Part shown: positions 1-7,864 of the stretch, piece by piece
Layout of the letters: each line of letters begins with the position of its first letter
How positions within the stretch are numbered: the first letter of the stretch is position 1
Position numbers and translations under genes: made by a program
The notes under the pieces: generated by a model
The model's database searches: none
Seen by the model: only the letters and a program-made list of their open reading frames with translations
Told to the model about the DNA's origin: nothing
Assembly (NCBI GenBank): GCA_964450865.1
Contig: CAYVHB010000060.1
Coordinates: 1 to 10,694 of the forward strand
Direction: 5' to 3'
Source of the DNA: CAYVHB01 sp964450865
Lineage (GTDB): Bacteria > Bacillota > Clostridia > Saccharofermentanales > UBA5734
DNA: 10,694 nt

Positions 1-54
1 CCTGAATCATGCAGATACCGAAAGGCAATTTACACCAACTTTTGGGACTTGACT

Positions 55-83
55 TTTACATATTGCAGATCCTTCAATATAAT
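55..83 (+). promoter_or_regulatory. Sigma-A type promoter of the YkvI-family gene
   Basis: A -35 box TTTACA (55-60) and a perfect -10 box TATAAT (78-83) are separated by 17 bases, the preferred spacing for a housekeeping sigma-A promoter. Transcription would begin near position 90, leaving a leader of about 34 bases before the ATG at 124. A second -35-like hexamer, TTGACT at 49-54, lies too far (23 bases) from the -10 box. No operator-like repeat was seen around it. Confidence 0.65.
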
Positions 84-123
84 TGGGATAATCAGATGCA
101 AATAAACGACGCAGGATTTGGAG

Positions 124-1254
124 ATGCACAATGTGCAAAGGGTTAAACGGCAGCAATATCATTTGAAAACTGTTTTGAAATATGCCGGAGCTTTTATTGC
201 CTGGGCCATCGGATCCGGCTTTGCGACTGGCCAGGAGATTCTTCAGTTTTTTTCAAGCTATGGCCCTGCCAGTTATGGGGTTGTGCTACTGAATTTGTTT
301 GGTTTCCTGATCTTGGGTCAAATTATCATTACAAATGGCTACGACCATAAGGCGGAAAGGGCCAATCATTTTGTTTATTTTTGCGGGAAAAAGCTGGGTA
401 CCATTTATTCCTGGCTTACTCCGGTTACCTTGGTTTTAATTATGTCAGTGCTTATTTCGGGGGCTGGTGCTACTTTGTCTGAGTATTATGGGATCAATCA
501 CGTTATCGGGTCAGCCCTGATGTCAGTACTGGTGTTGTCAGCTTATCTAATTGGCTTCGAAAAAATGGTTAGAATCATTGCCATGATCAGTCCGCTAATC
601 ATTACTTTTACATTATTTGTCGGGATATCTACGGTTGTCCGGGACTTTAATCAGCTGCCAAGCATTGCACAATATGAGGTCGTCTTAAGCCATTCCCAAG
701 CTTCACCCAATTGGTTCATTAGCGCCATTTCCTATTTGTCACTGAATTTCTTTTGCGGCAGTACATATTTTTCAGCCCTGGGAGCCAAAGCAGAGAGCCG
801 GTCATCTGTGCAGCTGGGTGCTTTTCTGGGTGCGATCGCCCTGGTTGTGACCATAGCGATCATGAATACAGCTATCATGCTCAATGCTGAGCCGGCGGCT
901 ACACTTGCTATTCCGACGTTATACCTGGCTAAAAAGATAGCGTATATGGTTGGTACCGTTTTTTCAATTGTTTTAGTATTAGGTATTTTCTCTTCGAGTT
1001 CGACGATGCTGTGGGCGATCTGTAGTCAGTTTTCCGCTCATAATACCAGGGCTAATCGGATGTTTGCCATAATCATGGCGGTTGGCATTTTTTTCATGAG
1101 CCTTTTCTCATTCAGCAAACTGATTGGTGTGTTCTATCCGTTGATTGGGTATCTGGGCTTGATTTTTGTTGGCGCAGTGATTCGAAAGGGATTCCAGAGT
1201 CTGCCGATAAGCAGGATCACCAGGCGGAATGATGCAGAGCAGCGTCTGCTTTGA
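124..1254 (+). CDS. YkvI-family multi-spanning membrane protein (putative transporter)
   Basis: This is a 376-residue integral membrane protein. About ten hydrophobic segments can be seen, near residues 18-42, 50-70, 97-117, 126-146, 148-170, 198-222, 228-252, 276-298, 312-332 and 335-355. The first is broken by GSGFATGQE (30-38), a glycine-rich interruption characteristic of Bacillus YkvI-like proteins. It resembles the unwound helix 1 of LeuT-fold amino acid carriers. The family is described as membrane proteins related to amino acid transporters; the substrate is unknown and cannot be read from the sequence. The ATG at 124 was chosen because AGGA (113-116) sits 7 bases upstream. An in-frame TTG at 118 is possible but too close to that site. 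The C-terminus is short, basic and cytoplasmic-looking. The gene has its own promoter and converges on jetD with only 90 bases between, so it is probably not part of the defence module. The family call is fairly sure; the transport role is inferred. Confidence 0.8.
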   Translation: MHNVQRVKRQQYHLKTVLKYAGAFIAWAIGSGFATGQEILQFFSSYGPASYGVVLLNLFGFLILGQIIITNGYDHKAERANHFVYFCGKKLGTIYSWLTPVTLVLIMSVLISGAGATLSEYYGINHVIGSALMSVLVLSAYLIGFEKMVRIIAMISPLIITFTLFVGISTVVRDFNQLPSIAQYEVVLSHSQASPNWFISAISYLSLNFFCGSTYFSALGAKAESRSSVQLGAFLGAIALVVTIAIMNTAIMLNAEPAATLAIPTLYLAKKIAYMVGTVFSIVLVLGIFSSSSTMLWAICSQFSAHNTRANRMFAIIMAVGIFFMSLFSFSKLIGVFYPLIGYLGLIFVGAVIRKGFQSLPISRITRRNDAEQRLL

Positions 1255-1344
1255 CTGAATTAAAATGCTAATTTCCCCCTTGCTGCAGCGTGCCTGCCAG
1301 TCAGCCGATCTTACATGACCAAAATCCAGAGCCCGAAAACGGTT

Positions 1345-2520
1345 TCAAGTTTCCCTCACTGCCTCCTGCTCTAACTTGACGTTATGCATCAGCATATAGT
1401 CAATTACTTCATCAAATCCTTGGCCTATAAGCTTAATCAGCCGGCCTCGATCGTTTTCTGTCAATGACTTCGCAGAGTCCTGGAACTTCTGCAAGGTTTC
1501 AAGGTCCATTTTGTAAGGAATAAAATCGATACCGGTCTGTCGACGCAGGTGCTGCAAGATCTGAAAGCCCCCGGCATCGATATCACCGAAGTGATAGAAG
1601 GTGGCATCTGGGTTCTGCTGATAGATTTTTTTAATCAAATGACGGCGAACGGTATTATGAAAACCACCCAGGTAAATGACCAGTCGGTTTTGGCAATTGA
1701 CCAAATGAAAGCTGGTCAAATTTTCGACTGTCATGACGACTCGGCCGGTCAGTTCGACGCAGTCAATATCATCGAGCGTTGAAGATGAAAAGGCGATATC
1801 GCCGTGTAAAGAGCTCAGATCAATCCTTTCGCCATTAAGGATTACATGAGCGGTGCCTTTGATGTGGACGTAGGTTGGATTCTTGACGAGGTTGAGTTCC
1901 GCCAGGACTTGATCTTTTTCAGCAAACTCCCCGTACTCATATAGCAGGCTGGCCACTTTGCCGCTTATGCGATCAAACACCTTGGAGTCCCGAAAAATCT
2001 GCATGGAGAAGTCACGATAAAAGGTCTCACGCTGTACCTTTTCCAGCGCTTCGACCGCCTGGAGCACCTGCTCAAATTCTACAAAATCGTTATTGAAATA
2101 ATGGATCGGTTTGTTCTGGGCCAGGCGCTCCAGCTGGACAGAGATGTATGGATGCAGGATGGCATTGTTATCCTGATACCGGGTCAGGATTGAGCGCAAC
2201 GTGTCCTGGACATCTCTTTTCGCGGTTCGGCCCAGAAGCCGATATGCTTCTGCAATTTTTTCCAGATTAAGCTGGATGTCCTTACAGACATTTGCTTTTC
2301 CGATGTTGGCCAAAATCAGTTCTTTCCTTGACAACAAATCGACGGCCTCATTAACCGACTGAAACACCTCATAATTGGCGTGATCCAGATAATCAGGGTA
2401 CAGATCGCCGATCTTGATCTGGAAGCGCTGCCGGACCTTGTTTTCACCGATAAAGCTTTTACTGCTTTCGTACTTGTCGAGCAAGGCGTTGAGCAGGTGG
2501 CTAATAATGGGGTCGGTCAT
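1345..2520 (-). CDS. jetD: JetD, Toprim-type nuclease subunit of Wadjet
   Basis: This 391-residue protein is the effector nuclease of a Wadjet plasmid-defence system. Its C-terminal half has a Toprim fold of the DUF2220 type. The motifs seen are a catalytic glutamate in VENLTS (E266), a GGF turn at 285-287, and the metal-binding FGDIDAGG stretch with D313 and D315. In characterised Wadjet, JetD binds the loop-extruding JetABC complex and cleaves small closed circular DNA. The N-terminal half is helical, with a charged segment around 145-180, and probably contacts DNA or JetABC. It is the last gene of the operon. Its ATG overlaps the jetC stop as ATGA, which implies translational coupling. No frameshift is seen and all expected acidic residues are present, so the protein is probably active. 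I did not recognise a clear DUF3322 domain at the N-terminus, which argues weakly against type I. No clear terminator hairpin is visible in the 90 bases before the convergent transporter gene. Confidence 0.93.
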   Translation of the reverse strand: MTDPIISHLLNALLDKYESSKSFIGENKVRQRFQIKIGDLYPDYLDHANYEVFQSVNEAVDLLSRKELILANIGKANVCKDIQLNLEKIAEAYRLLGRTAKRDVQDTLRSILTRYQDNNAILHPYISVQLERLAQNKPIHYFNNDFVEFEQVLQAVEALEKVQRETFYRDFSMQIFRDSKVFDRISGKVASLLYEYGEFAEKDQVLAELNLVKNPTYVHIKGTAHVILNGERIDLSSLHGDIAFSSSTLDDIDCVELTGRVVMTVENLTSFHLVNCQNRLVIYLGGFHNTVRRHLIKKIYQQNPDATFYHFGDIDAGGFQILQHLRRQTGIDFIPYKMDLETLQKFQDSAKSLTENDRGRLIKLIGQGFDEVIDYMLMHNVKLEQEAVRET

Positions 2521-5500
2521 AACTCATACTCCTCGACAATACTGGATGTGCCTTCGCGCATGGCCATCAGGATTGTGTCCACTTTTTCGCCAATAACTTC
2601 GATCTTGGCCGGTGGTGTCGCCACAATGATCTGGAAGTTCTGGCTGTTGAGAAAATCCATCATCGCGCTGATCCGGTTGTCGTCCATTTTGTCAAAGGCC
2701 TCGTCAAACATGATGATTCGTATCGTGTCACCGGATTTATAGAGTTGAACGAAAGATGCGGCGATCGCTACATAATAGGGCGTCTGTGTCTCGCCACCAC
2801 TCTTTTCTCCATAAATGCGCGAAAAGCGCTGCACGGAGCCATTTCTTTTTTCGACCAGGATGTCGTAATCGAGGTAGTTGCGGTAGTCGGTGTACTCCGC
2901 CAGCACTTTATCACCACGGTCATCATAGGCGGTCAGCTTTGCGAACAGGTCTTCCATTTCATCGTGGTATTCGGCATCAAAAGATTGTGACCACAGATTA
3001 AAGCCCACCTCATTGCTGGGTGACATGATCATCTGATACAGTTTTTCTTTTTGCTTGTTGGCAGACACATCGAACTTGTAACTGTCTTCGCCATAATAGA
3101 TGTTTCTTAATGCATGATTGAGATTTCTAAACGCTTGCCTGGCGTTTTCGATGTTTTCCTTTAAGCGGGCCAGGAACGATTCCCGGAATTCGAGCTGGCA
3201 GTTTTCCTTCGCCTTCTCCAGATCCGCCTCGTATCGGATCATATCCGAGGCGACCAACTTGCGATGTTCCTCGATAAAATCCTGCATTTCCGCAATCCCT
3301 GAACCAAGGTCGCAGTCATAGGCGCTGTTGTATTGGGCTTGCAGCCTGACGAGGTCAATGACCAGATCGTTCCGCTTGTTTTGCTGAGCGACCAATAACG
3401 GCGAGAAGTTTTGCCGGATCATGGCCGGGCCTTTGGCGCGAATTTGTTCAGCATACTTCTTCATGCCAAGATCTGCCGCCGTAGCGTCCTGATCGCAAAG
3501 ATCCGACAGGCTGGCCTGGGCGATCCGTATTTCCTCGCTGATCATCGCCAGATTGGCCTGGCCCTGGTCGATCTGGTTTTCCAATTTGCCGATTTGCCTG
3601 CCACCCTGCTCATGTCGATCCCGGATGTTTTTGATCAGTCTGGTGCATGCATCTATTTCGAGCCGTATCTGGATTAAGCCCGGTTCGTTCTCCGCCTTGC
3701 GTAATTGTTCGGTCTCGGACCGGATCTGGCTGGTGATCTGCTCGAGCTTCACGGGGGCATCCAGGATCTCATCGATGCCATCCAGGCGGCATGCTTCCAG
3801 CGCCTGGTTGATCGTCCTGTATTTCGCTTCATTTTGCTGAGCCGTGCCAATGCTGACCATGATTTCAGCCAGCTGTGTTTCCTTGTCGCGCTGCTGGATG
3901 ACGTAGGCTTGCGCCCCGATAAAGGGCGTACGATAGACCTTTTCGTCTATCTTGCGCACGGCATAATTCTGATATAGCATACAATCGGCCGTTATGGCGA
4001 TCGGGCTGTTTTTCAGTTCATCGACCGATGCACAACGCATGACGCGATTGAGCAGATAAGTCGCATAGGCCTTGGCCCAACGGTTTTCGCTCGAAACAAC
4101 ATAGGCCAGTGATCCCTGGTTAACGGCGTCATCGACTGGCAGCTTTTCCGTGTTGACCAAACCGACCGAATGGATCTCGTGCTTGATTCGGTCATAGACG
4201 GCCAGCGCAATTGCGTAATACTGCGGCTCAACCAACAGATAGAACCGCTGCGTGTTCAGGTAACCTTCCACCGCATTCTGCCATTGCGGATCGGTAATCT
4301 CCAGCAGGTCGGAAAAAATGCGCGGCTCGCTGTGGATACCACGGTTCAAGAATTCCTGGGCAATCGCCTGGTGCAGGCGGACTGTATTGTCCGGGTAGGT
4401 CAGCTTTTTATTTTTCAGATCGCGAATTTCCTGTTCGAGTTTGCCACGCTGTGACTGATACTGGCGCAGCAAGTCCCTCTGCCGGACGAGATCCGTCTGA
4501 TATGCTTCGAGCAGACCAGCCCGTTCCTTGCGCAACTGATAAACGATGGATGATTGCCGCTCCAGATTCGATTCGCAGCGCTTGAAATCAGCCCAATCCT
4601 CACGCGACAGCAGGGCTATCCCATTCCGGGCCAGCGTCGAGCGCAGTTCATCGATGGTCCTGAAGATGTCCGTCAGTTTTGCCGAAGCCTGCTCGGCCAC
4701 ACCCAAGTCCTTGTTCAGCAAGGCAATCCGGTGCTGGGTATCCCTGATCAACAATGTTGCTTCATTCTGTCCAAGCGCGACATTGTATCCGACCAGGCGA
4801 TCCTGTTCATGCTTCAGCTGCGTCGCAAGATCGTTCAGTTTATCCTGGTCTGCAGCTAGTTGTTGCTGATTGATATGCAGTGTCTTTCCCAGTTCATCGA
4901 CTTCTTGCTTTTTGGCTTCGATGGCCGCTTTCCTGATCAGAATATCGGTCGTCCGGATTTCCTGTTCCTTGTCCAGAATCTCCTGATGTTTCGCCAGGAT
5001 AGTTGCCAGGTAGTCGATCTTCTCGCGGGTCAGGCGCATCAGGTCTTCCAGTTCCTTCAGTGACGCGATGTTGTTGCGCAGCGTCGCCACCTCGATCGTC
5101 CGTTCGGAAAGCAAAAACTGATTGATGAAAAGCTTGACATTGTCCATCGGCTTGAAGGCCAATGATTTGGGGATCATATCAAAATATCGGTCCTCGAGGT
5201 CACCGAGCCGGCGGCTGAACCGAGCCCGGGCTTCTGAAGTCTGAATGATCCAGTTGACTCTCCGGTCGTTGACACGGCACTCATTGTTTGTCGACGGTCG
5301 ACCGTCCGTGATCAGGCTGATCGCCTCCAGCCGGACATTCTCCTGAAACCAGCGCAACGACAACTTGCTGTCCTCATCCGGCGAATCAATCTTGACCCCC
5401 AGGGTGAAGTATCGCCTGTCTTTCTCTTCATAAAATTCCAGCGCGACATAGGTGATGACACTGCCGGTACGAATGTAAGATTGACTATCGTCACCCGATT

Positions 5501-5717
5501 TTCCGCGGACATAACCGCGCAAATCACGGTTGCTGCGCTCATTCGCAGCGATGTTGAACCTGCGGTGATTGGTGGTCAACACAAGCTGGATGGCATCGAG
5601 AATGGTCGATTTGCCCGACGTGTTCTCGCCGCTGATCAGCACCGACCCCTTGATGTTGATGGTCTCATTGACAAAATAATGCCAATTGACAAGCCTAATC
5701 CTGGTCAGGGTCTTCAT
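2517..5717 (-). CDS. jetC: JetC, SMC/MukB-like coiled-coil ATPase of Wadjet
   Basis: This 1066-residue SMC-like ATPase is the motor of the Wadjet complex. The N-terminal head carries Walker A GENTSGKST (30-38). The C-terminal head carries the ABC signature SGGETQ (973-978) and Walker B IIMFDEAFD with D1005 and E1006. Between them lie two long charged, heptad-like helical regions (about 215-440 and 610-900), separated by a globular hinge near 445-610. This is the standard antiparallel SMC layout. By family knowledge, JetC dimerises, binds the JetA kleisin and JetB, and extrudes DNA loops using ATP, so that JetD cuts small circular DNA. The ATG at 5717 gives the expected N-terminus (KTLTRIRLVNWHYF), with strand SD-like GGAGGA centred about 15 bases upstream. 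It begins inside jetB (23-base overlap) and its stop overlaps the jetD ATG. All nucleotide-binding motifs are intact. Length and motif order fit JetC/MksB-type proteins rather than housekeeping SMC or RecN. Confidence 0.94.
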   Translation of the reverse strand: MKTLTRIRLVNWHYFVNETINIKGSVLISGENTSGKSTILDAIQLVLTTNHRRFNIAANERSNRDLRGYVRGKSGDDSQSYIRTGSVITYVALEFYEEKDRRYFTLGVKIDSPDEDSKLSLRWFQENVRLEAISLITDGRPSTNNECRVNDRRVNWIIQTSEARARFSRRLGDLEDRYFDMIPKSLAFKPMDNVKLFINQFLLSERTIEVATLRNNIASLKELEDLMRLTREKIDYLATILAKHQEILDKEQEIRTTDILIRKAAIEAKKQEVDELGKTLHINQQQLAADQDKLNDLATQLKHEQDRLVGYNVALGQNEATLLIRDTQHRIALLNKDLGVAEQASAKLTDIFRTIDELRSTLARNGIALLSREDWADFKRCESNLERQSSIVYQLRKERAGLLEAYQTDLVRQRDLLRQYQSQRGKLEQEIRDLKNKKLTYPDNTVRLHQAIAQEFLNRGIHSEPRIFSDLLEITDPQWQNAVEGYLNTQRFYLLVEPQYYAIALAVYDRIKHEIHSVGLVNTEKLPVDDAVNQGSLAYVVSSENRWAKAYATYLLNRVMRCASVDELKNSPIAITADCMLYQNYAVRKIDEKVYRTPFIGAQAYVIQQRDKETQLAEIMVSIGTAQQNEAKYRTINQALEACRLDGIDEILDAPVKLEQITSQIRSETEQLRKAENEPGLIQIRLEIDACTRLIKNIRDRHEQGGRQIGKLENQIDQGQANLAMISEEIRIAQASLSDLCDQDATAADLGMKKYAEQIRAKGPAMIRQNFSPLLVAQQNKRNDLVIDLVRLQAQYNSAYDCDLGSGIAEMQDFIEEHRKLVASDMIRYEADLEKAKENCQLEFRESFLARLKENIENARQAFRNLNHALRNIYYGEDSYKFDVSANKQKEKLYQMIMSPSNEVGFNLWSQSFDAEYHDEMEDLFAKLTAYDDRGDKVLAEYTDYRNYLDYDILVEKRNGSVQRFSRIYGEKSGGETQTPYYVAIAASFVQLYKSGDTIRIIMFDEAFDKMDDNRISAMMDFLNSQNFQIIVATPPAKIEVIGEKVDTILMAMREGTSSIVEEYEL

Positions 5718-6324
5718 CGTCGTTCGATTCTCCTCCGGTTGCGTACTGGTTCAGCTTTTCAATGACTGTGTTATACATGCTGTTGAGATTATCGTTCGGA
5801 ACAGCAAACAAGATTGACGCATAGATTTTGATCCTGGCATCCGACTGCGTGACATCACGGTCGAGTGGTGCGATCAGGTTGTAACGACGGAACAGGCGGA
5901 TGATGTCCCGCAAAGTCGTTTTGTCGAGGTTTGCTTTGGAACTGATCTTGAGCATGCTGTATTTTTGCAGGATCTCATCGGTCAGGACAATGACATCATC
6001 CACCAGGCTAAGCTCCTTGCGCTTCTCTAGATAAAGCAGACGCAGAATCAGGAGCAAGACGCTTTCAATCTTTTTCAGGCGCAGGCGGCCGGTCCCGTTG
6101 ACATTGACCAGAGCGACAACGCCATGTCCCTCATTGATTTCCACCTGGTAACCCAGTAAGCCAAAATACTCGGCAAACATTTGCCGGTGCTGCAGGATAT
6201 AGACATAGTCGTTGCGGGTCTCTTCCTTTTTCTTGACGATAAAGCAGGCATTCAGCAGTTTGTTAGCCGCTGTGCGGAATTTCTCCTGCTGGACCGCGCT
6301 CTCTGCAAAAATCTCCATTGGCAT
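5695..6324 (-). CDS. jetB: JetB, MukE-like (DUF4194-type) subunit of Wadjet
   Basis: This is a 209-residue soluble protein counted from the ATG at 6324. Its position between jetA and jetC, its size and its sequence character fit JetB, the DUF4194/MukE-like accessory subunit. That subunit has winged-helix domains that bind the kleisin and DNA. Features seen are a helical N-terminus, a basic stretch around 80-105 (LRLKKIES, then a leucine-rich helix), a second helical domain near 115-165 (including DKTTLRDIIRLFRRYNLI), and a strongly acidic tail (about 198-209). Start choice: TGA of jetA overlaps ATG at 6324 as TGATG. A GTG at 6327 and an ATG at 6318 are also possible. The acidic tail is encoded where the gene overlaps the first 23 bases of jetC and its ribosome binding site. 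No catalytic motif is expected or seen. Identification rests mostly on synteny, with moderate support from sequence. Confidence 0.88.
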   Translation of the reverse strand: MPMEIFAESAVQQEKFRTAANKLLNACFIVKKKEETRNDYVYILQHRQMFAEYFGLLGYQVEINEGHGVVALVNVNGTGRLRLKKIESVLLLILRLLYLEKRKELSLVDDVIVLTDEILQKYSMLKISSKANLDKTTLRDIIRLFRRYNLIAPLDRDVTQSDARIKIYASILFAVPNDNLNSMYNTVIEKLNQYATGGESNDDEDPDQD

Positions 6325-7733
6325 CACCCGTTTCTCTCAATCAGAAAGTCTTTGAAGCGGAAATTGTTCACGGTCACCATCTGATCCTGGGCAATGACCC
6401 GGTAGGCGGAACGTCGGTCATGGCCGTAGAGGTTGACAAAAATCAAACGGATCAGATCGCGTCGGGACTGCAGGGGCAGTGACGAGGCCAGGATCATCTG
6501 CCTTTCCTGCATCTGGTCCGCGACAAAGAGGTTAATATTTTTGTGCGAAAATCGACTGCGGTTTTGTTCTTGCAGGGCCAGTTTGCGCAGCAGCCGTTCC
6601 TCCTCCGCCAATCCGAGGTTCTCACCCAGCACTTCCGGCAAAGCCATCTTGCGTGAGATAGGCACGACATGCAGCGACTCGTTGTCGATGAAGTGTTGCG
6701 GAAAAATATTGAAGATCGCCATGACCTCGTCACTGGACTCATCGTCCAGATCAACACTCGTCTCAGCGTTGAGCTCCGCCGCCAACCAGGCGAGGATCCT
6801 ATTGATCTTGCCCTCGGCGTTGGTGGTGTTGGTCAGCAGGAACTTGGCTCTGGCAACCGCGCTGCCGATATACCTGGCATGCTTGAAGTCGATTTCGGCA
6901 ATGATCTCGTCCAGGTTGCGAAATGCAGATATCATGGCGAGAATCATCCCGCGCAGGGCCTTTTCCGCTTCAAACAGATCGGGCAGCTGTTCAATCTCCT
7001 GACATCCTGCGGCTGCCCGGCGAAACACTGCTTCATCATTGAGGATGAAACTGAGCTGCTCCAGAATGGATACCCGGAAATGAGAAATATTGTCACTCGT
7101 CTTGATGCGGTGATACGCCTTGGATCCGATATCTTTGTGGTAAGCGAAAAAGTTCTGGACAATCTCGGCTGCCGTTTTATCGCTGGTGATTGTTTCGATA
7201 TGCTTGCGAATGCCGGTATTGAGCTTCTTGAAGCCGGCCATCAGCTCTTCGGTATTTTCATGAACCCGCTTGATGATGTATTCATAGGGCTTGATGTAGC
7301 CATCGCGGTTCAACAGTGTGGCGTGAATCTGCGATACCAGACTCTGGTACTCCATTTCCTCATTGCGGATCATTTTGTTGAACGACTCGATCATCGTGGC
7401 CGCATAGTCGAGCAGATTGACCCGCGTCCGGAAATCATGCGCCACTTCATAATCAATCCAACCGCTGTCCTTCAGGCTCCGCAGAATCGCATTGGCTTTG
7501 GCCCGCGAGTCGTGAAAGACTTCATTCTCCTCCTCATCGAAAATCATGTCCGCAGGTGGGAGCTGATTGAAGTAATCCTCAAGCGCCGAAACGATCACCT
7601 CACGGTCGACGCCAAAAGATAGCTCTGTCTTGTAGGTGTTGTAGATCAAGACGAGGCAGTCGATGTAGGTTGATTTGTTTTTGCCAGCCAGAGGCTTGAA
7701 GAAATTCTCCGGCACAATCTGAAAAAGATGCAT
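6324..7733 (-). CDS. jetA: JetA, kleisin-like (MukF-like) subunit of Wadjet
   Basis: This 469-residue protein opens the jet operon. The N-terminus (LFQIVPENFFKPLAGKN, followed by YIDCLVLIY) matches my recollection of the JetA/DUF5716 family, whose members begin with LF-x-x-x-PENFF. The usual plan is an N-terminal winged-helix region (about 1-110), a long helical middle (about 110-330) and a C-terminal winged-helix domain (about 385-469). It acts as the kleisin that bridges the two JetC heads and recruits JetB. An acidic patch (about 328-337, DLDDESSDE) lies in the linker, as is common in kleisins. The ATG at 7733 has a good ribosome binding site, GAAGGA, 6 bases upstream (plus-strand 7740-7745). 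The gene is uninterrupted and overlaps jetB. The DUF5716-type N-terminus, rather than a DUF3375-type JetA, is my reason for suggesting a type II rather than type I system. That assignment is from memory and less certain than the JetA call. Confidence 0.9.
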   Translation of the reverse strand: MHLFQIVPENFFKPLAGKNKSTYIDCLVLIYNTYKTELSFGVDREVIVSALEDYFNQLPPADMIFDEEENEVFHDSRAKANAILRSLKDSGWIDYEVAHDFRTRVNLLDYAATMIESFNKMIRNEEMEYQSLVSQIHATLLNRDGYIKPYEYIIKRVHENTEELMAGFKKLNTGIRKHIETITSDKTAAEIVQNFFAYHKDIGSKAYHRIKTSDNISHFRVSILEQLSFILNDEAVFRRAAAGCQEIEQLPDLFEAEKALRGMILAMISAFRNLDEIIAEIDFKHARYIGSAVARAKFLLTNTTNAEGKINRILAWLAAELNAETSVDLDDESSDEVMAIFNIFPQHFIDNESLHVVPISRKMALPEVLGENLGLAEEERLLRKLALQEQNRSRFSHKNINLFVADQMQERQMILASSLPLQSRRDLIRLIFVNLYGHDRRSAYRVIAQDQMVTVNNFRFKDFLIERNG

Positions 7734-7755
7734 AATCCGTCCTTCAGGAGATAAT

Positions 7756-7792
7756 CTTGATCAGCCTGGTAACTTGATCTATATTGTAATAT
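7756..7792 (-). promoter_or_regulatory. Candidate jet operon control region
   Basis: On the minus strand, between the break with the helicase remnant and the jetA ribosome binding site, there is a -10-like TACAAT (plus-strand 7783-7788) without a convincing -35 box. It is embedded in a short inverted repeat ATATT-GT-AATAT (7781-7792). Downstream of it are two copies of GATCAAG (plus-strand CTTGATC at 7756-7762 and 7773-7779), spaced 17 bases apart. This is the only sequence available to carry the operon promoter unless it lies inside the remnant. Repeats at this position would suit a repressor site, but they are short and could be chance. Confidence 0.3.
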
Positions 7793-7864
7793 CATTCTTG
7801 GCGATAGACTCGTATTCCGATTCTGTTTCCGCGACTGTTGACATGCTATATATCTTATCATTAA

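Noticed and set aside
1255..1344. Shared terminator between the converging transporter and jetD genes
   Set aside because: No stem-loop followed by a T-run was found on either strand. GCTGCAGC is a palindrome without a loop.
6669..7622. Long (317-codon) plus-strand open frame opposite jetA
   Set aside because: It is the antisense shadow of jetA. It has no ribosome binding site or domain, and long antisense frames are common opposite codon-biased genes.
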